DNA of 11,046 bases from assembly GCA_934409175.1 (NCBI GenBank), contig CAKRVX010000067.1:1-11046 (forward strand), written 5' to 3'. The notes under the pieces were generated by a model. The model saw only the letters and a program-made list of their open reading frames with translations, was not told where the DNA came from and ran no database searches. Within the stretch, counting starts at the first letter, position 1; each line of letters starts with the position of its first letter. This document shows positions 6,175 to 11,046 of this stretch, one piece after another. Source of the stretch: an uncultured Blautia sp. (GTDB lineage: Bacteria > Bacillota > Clostridia > Lachnospirales > Lachnospiraceae). The position numbers and the translations under genes are program-made.

Positions 6175-8103
6175 ATGCAGGATTTTTTACCGGTAAATAA
6201 AAAAGAAATGAAGGAAAGGGGATGGGAACAGGCAGATTTTGTCTATGTGACAGGAGATGCCTATGTGGACCATCCTTCCTTTGGTGCGGCTATTATCAGC
6301 AGACTGCTGGAAAGTCGTGGATATAAGGTCGGGATCATCAGTCAGCCGGACTGGAGAAAGAAGGAGAGTATTCAGGTATTTGGAGAACCACGCCTTGGCT
6401 TTCTGGTGACAGCGGGAAATATGGATTCCATGGTAAATCATTATACTGTGTCCAAAAAGCACAGGCAGAAAGATTCGTACTCTCCAGGAGGACAGATGGG
6501 ACTTCGGCCTGACAGGGCGGCAATTGTCTACAGTAATCTGATCCGTCAGTCCTATAAACATACGCCCATTATTCTGGGTGGGATCGAAGCAAGTCTCAGG
6601 CGTCTGGCACATTATGATTACTGGGAGAATAAAGTGAAACACAGCATTTTGATTGATTCAGGTGCCGATCTGATTTCATATGGAATGGGTGAGCATTCCA
6701 TTATAGAGATTGCGGAATCTCTGGACAGTGGAATTCCGGTGGAAGAGATCACTTATGTCGCGGGAACTGTATTTAAATGCAAAGATCTTGATCGCGTGTA
6801 TGAGCCGATCATTCTTCCCTCTTATGAGGAAGTAAAAGAAGACAAAAAGACCTATGCGGACAGTTTTGCAGTGCAATATCAGAATACGGATCCTTTCAGC
6901 GCCAGGCCTATGGCAGAATTTTATGGAAGCAGAGGATATGTGGTACAGAATCCGCCGGCATTGCCGTTGACCCAGGAAGAGATGGATGATGTCTATGCAC
7001 TTCCTTATACAGAAAAGATTCACCCCATGTATGAGAAAATGGGAGGGATTCCGGCACTTGAGGAAATTAAATTCAGCCTGACAAGTAACAGAGGGTGCTT
7101 TGGAGGCTGTAATTTTTGTGCCCTGACTTTTCATCAGGGAAGAATTTTGCAGACCAGAAGCCATGAATCTCTGATCGAAGAGGCGACCAGAATGACAAAA
7201 GATCCTGAATTTAAAGGATATATTCATGATGTAGGCGGTCCGACTGCTGATTTCAGGCAGCCGTCCTGTCAGAAACAGCTGACAAAAGGCGTATGTAAAA
7301 ATAAACAGTGCCTTTTTCCGGAACCATGTAAGAATCTGAGGGTGGATCATTCTGATTATGTAACTCTTCTGAGGGAATTGAGACAGATTCCCGGAGTAAA
7401 GAAAGTATTTATCCGTTCCGGTGTCCGTTTTGATTATGTGGTGGCAGACAGGGATAAGACGTTTCTGAAGGAACTGGTGGAACATCATGTAAGCGGACAG
7501 CTTCGTGTAGCACCGGAACATGTATCGGATCAGGTACTGAAATATATGGGGAAACCCAGTCACAGTGTGTATGAAGAGTTCCTGCGTGAATATGAGAAAG
7601 CGAATAAAAAGACAGGTAAGCAGCAGTATGCGGTGCCGTATTTTATGTCGTCTCATCCAGGCTGTACTATGAAAGAAGCGGTAAAACTGGCGGAATATGT
7701 AAGAGATCTGGGCTTTACACCGGAGCAGGTGCAGGATTTTTATCCTACACCTTCTACTCTTTCTACCTGCATGTATTACACAGGAATTCATCCTCTTACG
7801 GGTGAAAAGGTATATGTACCGAAAAATCCCCATGAGAAAGCTATCCAGCGTGCACTGATGCAGTATAAAAATCCTGAAAACAGAGAACTGGTCCTTGAAG
7901 GCTTGAAGATTGCCGGAAGAATGGACCTGGTAGGCTATGGACCGAAATGTCTGATCCGCCCTATGCGAGAGAAAAAGAGCGGAAATATATCACCTTCACA
8001 TCAGCCCGGAGGCAGAAAACAAAGTACAGGAGCCAAAAAATCTGCTGCCAAAAAAACGATTCGAAATGTACATAAGAAAAATTCTAAAGGAGGACACAGA
8101 TGA
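6175..8103 (+). CDS. YgiQ-family radical SAM protein
   Basis: YgiQ proteins (UPF0313) are radical S-adenosylmethionine enzymes with an N-terminal Rossmann-like, B12-binding-type region, a radical SAM barrel and a C-terminal DUF3362-type region. I know of no established reaction for the family. In this 642-aa product the [4Fe-4S] cluster motif CX3CX2C is intact at C308, C312 and C315 (GCFGGCNFC). Nearby family blocks include LGGIEASLRRLAHYD (about 129-143), IHDVGGPTADF (about 350-360), VRFDYV and LRVAPEHVSD (about 443-452). Residues about 600-642 are a Lys/Ser/Gly-rich basic tail that looks disordered. GAGG at 6163-6166 precedes the ATG by 8 bases. Its last codons (Lys-Gly-Gly) double as the AAAGGAGG ribosome binding site of the next gene, and the two overlap by ATGA at 8100-8103. 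Confidence 0.92.
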   Translation: MQDFLPVNKKEMKERGWEQADFVYVTGDAYVDHPSFGAAIISRLLESRGYKVGIISQPDWRKKESIQVFGEPRLGFLVTAGNMDSMVNHYTVSKKHRQKDSYSPGGQMGLRPDRAAIVYSNLIRQSYKHTPIILGGIEASLRRLAHYDYWENKVKHSILIDSGADLISYGMGEHSIIEIAESLDSGIPVEEITYVAGTVFKCKDLDRVYEPIILPSYEEVKEDKKTYADSFAVQYQNTDPFSARPMAEFYGSRGYVVQNPPALPLTQEEMDDVYALPYTEKIHPMYEKMGGIPALEEIKFSLTSNRGCFGGCNFCALTFHQGRILQTRSHESLIEEATRMTKDPEFKGYIHDVGGPTADFRQPSCQKQLTKGVCKNKQCLFPEPCKNLRVDHSDYVTLLRELRQIPGVKKVFIRSGVRFDYVVADRDKTFLKELVEHHVSGQLRVAPEHVSDQVLKYMGKPSHSVYEEFLREYEKANKKTGKQQYAVPYFMSSHPGCTMKEAVKLAEYVRDLGFTPEQVQDFYPTPSTLSTCMYYTGIHPLTGEKVYVPKNPHEKAIQRALMQYKNPENRELVLEGLKIAGRMDLVGYGPKCLIRPMREKKSGNISPSHQPGGRKQSTGAKKSAAKKTIRNVHKKNSKGGHR

Positions 8104-8714
8104 TAAAAAAGAACAGGACTCCCAAAGGAGAATTTGGATATTTTAAAAGTGAAAAGAAAAGACGTTTTGTGATTACTGCGATTTTGTTTGCAGTGCCGCT
8201 GTTCATCTTTTTTACATCCTGGATTTATTTTAAAACCAGAATGACTATCTGGACAGTAGTAGCAGTAGTAGGATGCCTGCCTGCCTGCAAGTCTGCTGTA
8301 AGTCTGATCATGGTCCTGAAATGCAGACCGTTGGATGAAAAACTATATAAAAAAATACGGGAGCATCAGGGTGAACTGAATATGGCATATGAGATGTATA
8401 TGACTTTTTATGAGAAAAGTGCTTATATTGATGCTGTAGCAGTTTGCGGAAATACAGTAGCTGCCTACAGCAGCGATCCAAAGATTGATACTTCTTTTAT
8501 GGAAGAGAATTCTCAAAAGATCATCCGAAAAAACGGATATAAAGCAACGGTAAAAATATTTACAGATCTTCGTCCTTTTCTGGAACGTCTGGATTCCATG
8601 AATGCTCACAAAGAGTCTCTGGAAGAGGGAATCCGTTTTACGCCGGATGAGAAATATCCGGATCTTTCCAGAAATGAGCTGATCAGACAGACGATACTGG
8701 CTATTTGTCTGTAA
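8100..8714 (+). CDS. Unrecognised two-TM membrane protein (204 aa)
   Basis: I do not recognise this family. The product has a basic N-terminus (KSEKKRR at 17-22), two adjacent hydrophobic segments (about 23-44 and 49-73) forming a likely hairpin, and a C-terminal soluble domain of about 130 residues. The positive-inside rule puts both ends in the cytoplasm. The soluble part has no cysteine cluster, nucleotide-binding loop or catalytic signature I can point to; it includes MAYEMYMTFYEKSAYIDAVA (about 95-114), and the protein ends in a hydrophobic AICL. Expression looks coupled to ygiQ: the ATG overlaps the ygiQ stop and AAAGGAGG (8086-8093) sits 6 bases upstream inside ygiQ. Base composition and codons resemble its neighbours. 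That an ORF of this length has a strong site and tight spacing makes it very likely to be a real gene. Confidence 0.8.
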   Translation: MIKKNRTPKGEFGYFKSEKKRRFVITAILFAVPLFIFFTSWIYFKTRMTIWTVVAVVGCLPACKSAVSLIMVLKCRPLDEKLYKKIREHQGELNMAYEMYMTFYEKSAYIDAVAVCGNTVAAYSSDPKIDTSFMEENSQKIIRKNGYKATVKIFTDLRPFLERLDSMNAHKESLEEGIRFTPDEKYPDLSRNELIRQTILAICL

Positions 8715-8760
8715 ATCCGGGAACAGTAATATAAGAAAGATACAGGAGCCGTAATTATCA

Positions 8761-9786
8761 ATGAAAGAACTTATCATAGAAGAAAATGAAGCCGGACAAC
8801 GCTTTGATAAATATCTGGCAAAACTTCTTCGGGAAGCACCTAAAAGCTTTTTATATAAAATGCTTCGTAAAAAAAACATTACTTTAAATGGAAAAAAGGC
8901 TACAGGAAATGAAAAACTCCAAAAAGGAGATGATGTCAGACTTTTCTTAAGTGATGAAACTTTTGACAAATTTGCGGGAAGCGTGCAGGTGGAGAGAGCC
9001 TATTGTAAACTGGATATCATCTATGAGGATAGTGATATTGTGGTTATTAATAAACCGGCAGGAATGCTTTCTCAGCCTGCTGATGATGGGACGCCGTCTC
9101 TTGTAGAATATTTGATCGGATATCTTTTGCAGAAAGGTGAACTTACGGAAGAGCAGCTGAAAACTTTCCGCCCTTCTGTATGTAACCGTCTGGACCGTAA
9201 TACCAGTGGGATGGTATGTGCGGGGAAAAGTCTGGCAGGACTTCAGTTTCTGTCTGAGATTTTTCACGACAGAACCCTTCATAAATATTATCTGTGCATT
9301 GTGAAAGGGAAAATAGAAAAAAGATCACATATTAAGGGTTGGCTGCATAAAGACCAGAAGACCAACAGGGTTACTGTAAGTACGAAGAAAATGTCGGATT
9401 CTCTTCCTGTAGAGACAGGATATCGTCCGCTGGGAAGTAATGGTAAGGTGACTCTTCTGGAAGTAGAGCTGATTACGGGAAGAACTCATCAGATCCGTGC
9501 ACATTTGAGCAGTATCGGTCATCCGCTTCTGGGAGATGGAAAGTATGGAGATAGAGAATTCAACAGACAGTATGCCGATAAGGGGGTAAAATATCAGCTT
9601 CTTCATGCATATAAATTAGTGATTCCACAGACAGGACAGTGCTTTACAGCGCCTGTCCCTGAATTGTTTCATCGTATTATAAGAGAAGAACACCTGGAGG
9701 AGGCATATCATGAAAATCTGGAGAGAAGTATGGGACTACGCAAAGATGATCATAATCGTAGTTCTCATTGTGACATTAATAAATAA
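8761..9786 (+). CDS. RluA-family (RluC/RluD-like) RNA pseudouridine synthase
   Basis: RluA-family enzymes isomerise specific uridines of rRNA or tRNA to pseudouridine. The 341-aa product has an S4 RNA-binding domain (about 12-65) and a catalytic domain (about 84-310). The catalytic motif NRLDRNTSG lies at 142-150 with nucleophile D145; most relatives have HRLDRDTSG. VINKPAGMLSQP at 95-106, GRTHQIRAHL at 240-249 and GDGKYG at 258-263 are the other hallmark blocks. The S4 domain points to an RluC/RluD-like rather than RluA-like member, but the target uridine cannot be assigned. AGGAG at 8744-8748 is 12 bases before the ATG. The last 25 codons overlap the start of lepB in another frame; that tail (from about H317) is charged and probably outside the fold. 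Confidence 0.9.
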   Translation: MKELIIEENEAGQRFDKYLAKLLREAPKSFLYKMLRKKNITLNGKKATGNEKLQKGDDVRLFLSDETFDKFAGSVQVERAYCKLDIIYEDSDIVVINKPAGMLSQPADDGTPSLVEYLIGYLLQKGELTEEQLKTFRPSVCNRLDRNTSGMVCAGKSLAGLQFLSEIFHDRTLHKYYLCIVKGKIEKRSHIKGWLHKDQKTNRVTVSTKKMSDSLPVETGYRPLGSNGKVTLLEVELITGRTHQIRAHLSSIGHPLLGDGKYGDREFNRQYADKGVKYQLLHAYKLVIPQTGQCFTAPVPELFHRIIREEHLEEAYHENLERSMGLRKDDHNRSSHCDINK

Positions 9787-10291
9787 TATTGTGCTGATCA
9801 ATGCAAAGATTCCTTCAGAATCTATGGAAAACACCATTATGACCGGTGACCGTATTTTCGGATGTCGGCTTTCCTATGGCCTGAACATAGATTTTTTGGG
9901 CCATAAGATCAATAAAAAATTCAGGGAACCACAGCGCTTTGACATAATCATTTTTAAATATCCGGATGATGAGAGCCAGCTGTATATCAAACGGATTATC
10001 GGACTGCCCGGTGAAAAGGTGCAGATCATAAACGGTAAGGTTTATATTAACGATTCGGAGACTCCTTTGGATGACAGTTTTACTGCAGAGATGCCGAGAG
10101 GAAATTTCGGACCATATGAAGTGCCGGAAGACAGTTATTTTGTAATGGGAGATAACCGTAATAATTCAAAGGATTCCCGTTATTGGAAGACCAGCCATTT
10201 TGTAACTTTTGATGAGATTGTGGGAAAGGCAGTAATACGGTATTATCCCTCCATTAAATTGCTGAACCATTATAAAGAGAAAGAACAGTAA
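9710..10291 (+). CDS. lepB: Type I signal peptidase LepB
   Basis: Signal peptidase I removes signal peptides from exported proteins at the outer face of the cytoplasmic membrane, using a Ser-Lys dyad. The 193-aa product has one N-terminal membrane anchor (about 13-30), then IPSESMENT with nucleophile S38, YIKRIIGLPGE with general base K94, and the conserved GDNRNNSKDSR at 147-157. Its size and single anchor fit the short Gram-positive (SipS-like) type. The ATG at 9710 has a very strong GGAGGAGG (9696-9703) 6 bases upstream and gives the usual family N-terminus (MKIWREVWDYAKM). This start lies 77 bases inside the preceding pseudouridine synthase gene. The next in-frame ATG (9746) would cut into the anchor and lacks a good site. 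Confidence 0.95.
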   Translation: MKIWREVWDYAKMIIIVVLIVTLINNIVLINAKIPSESMENTIMTGDRIFGCRLSYGLNIDFLGHKINKKFREPQRFDIIIFKYPDDESQLYIKRIIGLPGEKVQIINGKVYINDSETPLDDSFTAEMPRGNFGPYEVPEDSYFVMGDNRNNSKDSRYWKTSHFVTFDEIVGKAVIRYYPSIKLLNHYKEKEQ

Positions 10292-10307
10292 GGGGGGGAG
10301 TTTTTTG
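10291..10307 (+). promoter_or_regulatory. Unusual G-run ribosome binding site and TTG start of recU
   Basis: Seven consecutive G (10292-10298) followed by AG form the only Shine-Dalgarno-like element. It is separated by a run of T (10301-10306) from the TTG start codon at 10305-10307. The pairing register with 16S rRNA is ambiguous and the spacing to the start is only about 4 bases from the end of GGAG, so translation may be modest and sensitive to tract length. Confidence 0.6.
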
Positions 10308-10838
10308 GCAACCTGGAACAGCAGAGGACTAAGAGGTTCCACCCTGGAGGAACTGATAAATAGGACCAATGAACAGTACAGAGAAAAAGGACTGGCACTG
10401 ATTCAGAAAATTCCCACTCCGATCACACCGGTCCGTATGGATAAAAATAACCGTCATATCACACTGGCGTATTTTGAACAGAAAAGTACAGTGGACTATA
10501 TCGGAGCTGTACAGGGGATTCCTGTCTGTTTTGATGCAAAAGAATGCTGCACAGAAACCTTTCCTCTGGCAAATATTCATTCCCATCAGGTGGAATTTAT
10601 GGAAGCCTTTGAGAAACAGGGCGGTGTGGCATTTTTTCTTATTTTTTTCAGTCATGACAATCTTTTTTATTATCTTACATTAAGGGAACTGGAAATATTC
10701 TGGAAGAGAATGGAACAGGGGGGGAGAAAGAGTTTTCGCAGAGAAGAACTTACACAGGAATATTATCTGGGCAGAAAGGGGGAATTTCTGGTTCCGTATC
10801 TGGATGGAATCCAGAAAGATTTGAATGACAGGGATTGA
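10305..10838 (+). CDS. recU: Holliday junction resolvase RecU
   Basis: RecU binds and cleaves four-way junctions during recombinational repair and chromosome segregation in Firmicutes. The 177-aa product starts at TTG with MATWNSRGLRGSTLEELINR. It carries KIPTPITPV (35-43), KSTVDYIG (60-67), FDAKE (76-80) and FPLANIHSHQVEFM (86-99), all RecU signatures. Using a constant offset of 24 to B. subtilis RecU, the catalytic acidic and lysine residues fall at D64, D77 (Glu in B. subtilis) and K79, all present. No ATG lies near the proper N-terminus (the next Met is residue 45), so TTG is required. It follows lepB by 13 bases. Unlike Bacillus, no penicillin-binding protein gene follows. Its stop codon overlaps the promoter for the next gene. 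Residues 138-140 are encoded across another run of seven G. Confidence 0.95.
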   Translation: MATWNSRGLRGSTLEELINRTNEQYREKGLALIQKIPTPITPVRMDKNNRHITLAYFEQKSTVDYIGAVQGIPVCFDAKECCTETFPLANIHSHQVEFMEAFEKQGGVAFFLIFFSHDNLFYYLTLRELEIFWKRMEQGGRKSFRREELTQEYYLGRKGEFLVPYLDGIQKDLNDRD

Positions 10839-10863
10839 CAATTTGCACAATAACCTTTATAAT
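10835..10863 (+). promoter_or_regulatory. Consensus housekeeping promoter for hisZ
   Basis: TTGACA (10835-10840) and TATAAT (10858-10863) are both perfect matches to the housekeeping sigma factor consensus and are exactly 17 bases apart. The -35 overlaps the recU stop codon (10836-10838). Transcription would start near 10870, giving a leader of about 134 bases to the hisZ ATG. A promoter this close to consensus should be strong unless the leader or a repressor restrains it. Confidence 0.9.
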
Positions 10864-10923
10864 TTTATCTAGTTTTCCGTATCAGTATGATAATATGGTA
10901 GCACGTTAACGAAATAAAGCGCG

Positions 10924-10976
10924 CGGCAGAAAAATCATATATCCGGAAAAACTGCCGTTTACTGTATCCGGCAGTT
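10924..10976 (+). promoter_or_regulatory. Competing hairpin arms in the hisZ leader
   Basis: CGGCAG occurs at 10924-10929 and again at 10969-10974; its complement CTGCCG lies between them at 10952-10957. The middle arm can therefore pair with either flank. The downstream pairing is the better one, with eight pairs (10950-10957 with 10969-10976) and an 11-base loop. The sequence TATCCGG is also repeated at 10940-10946 and 10965-10971. No T run follows, so neither hairpin is an intrinsic terminator. The downstream stem ends 12 bases before the GAGGAGG ribosome binding site. No T-box sequence and no His-rich leader peptide were found. Confidence 0.5.
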
Positions 10977-11003
10977 CGTATCACAGATGAGGAGGATTAT
11001 ACA

Positions 11004-11046
11004 ATGCAGCGTATTTTTCATACACCTGAAGGTGTAAGGGACATTT
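11004..11046 (+). CDS. hisZ: ATP phosphoribosyltransferase regulatory subunit HisZ (5' end only)
   Basis: Only 14 codons are inside the window (MQRIFHTPEGVRDI). The HTPEGVRDI block is typical of HisZ, a catalytically inactive histidyl-tRNA synthetase paralogue. HisZ partners the short form of HisG in the first step of histidine synthesis, condensing ATP with PRPP. Histidyl-tRNA synthetase itself usually reads more like PRGTKDILP here, so HisZ is preferred, but HisS cannot be fully excluded from so short a piece. GAGGAGG (10989-10995) lies 8 bases before the ATG, and a consensus promoter lies about 140 bases upstream. A his operon start is expected to continue past the right edge. Confidence 0.75.
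   Translation, partial: MQRIFHTPEGVRDI

Noticed and set aside
6676..7833. A 385-codon open frame on the minus strand inside ygiQ.
   Set aside because: It is fully antisense to a well-conserved radical SAM gene, has a composition typical of an antisense frame (Ile/Phe/Arg/His-rich) and no ribosome binding site or family motif that I can see.
10950..10976. The 8-bp hairpin in the hisZ leader, considered as an intrinsic terminator for recU.
   Set aside because: No T tract follows the 3' arm, and it lies downstream of the consensus hisZ promoter.
10870..11003. T-box riboswitch or His-codon attenuator in the hisZ leader.
   Set aside because: The leader is too short for a canonical T-box and lacks the AGGGTGGnACCGCG block. 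The short ATG frames in it contain no run of His codons and no terminator is present.
1..11046. Search for CRISPR arrays, insertion sequence ends, tRNA genes, phage, toxin-antitoxin or defence genes.
   Set aside because: No regularly spaced repeats, transposase or integrase motifs, tRNA-like T-arm sequence or defence-type domains were found; every long coding frame is accounted for.

Overview
The window reads as a chromosomal segment of a low-to-moderate-GC, spore-forming member of the Clostridia, most likely a Lachnospiraceae-type gut anaerobe. The reasons are strong AGGAGG-type ribosome binding sites, the rsmD-coaD-ylbJ neighbourhood shared with Bacillus (ylbH-ylbI-ylbJ), the RecU-type resolvase, the RelQ/YjbM-type small alarmone synthetase, a HisZ-type his operon start, and protein sequences that look lachnospiraceal. 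The assignment comes from recognising families, not from any search. No insertion sequence, phage gene, CRISPR array, tRNA or rRNA was seen, and codon use looks even throughout.

Left block (1-1755, + strand): the tail of an upstream gene overlaps rsmD (16S rRNA G966 methylation). coaD (CoA synthesis) and a DivIVA/SepIVA-like coiled-coil protein with hendecad repeats and a polyaspartate tail follow. ylbJ, a sporulation membrane protein, lies on the minus strand (1766-2692) and meets this block tail to tail with a 10-base gap. A 148-base divergent region (2693-2840) then holds a candidate sigma-E promoter for ylbJ, an extended -10 promoter for pepD, and a nested inverted repeat.

Middle (2841-5258, + strand): pepD, an M20C Xaa-His dipeptidase with all its metal ligands, ends at a strong intrinsic terminator. 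A separate membrane-anchored M23 peptidase with a complete active site follows.

Right block (5283-10838, + strand): an extended -10 promoter leads a probable operon of relQ-like alarmone synthetase, ygiQ-type radical SAM protein, an unrecognised two-TM protein, an RluA-family pseudouridine synthase, type I signal peptidase lepB and Holliday junction resolvase recU. Genes here are tightly packed, with a 4-base ATGA overlap (ygiQ/204-aa protein) and a 77-base overlap (rluA-family/lepB). A fully consensus housekeeping promoter (TTGACA-N17-TATAAT) overlaps the recU stop and reads through a leader of about 130 bases, containing competing hairpin arms, into hisZ, which runs off the right edge.

This is mostly housekeeping DNA and I do not see a new defence or mobile system. 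The items most worth a second look are the hisZ leader, the long rluA/lepB overlap, the homopolymer tracts at the recU start, the extended C-terminus of the alarmone synthetase, the unrecognised 204-aa membrane protein, and the coaD-linked coiled-coil protein.
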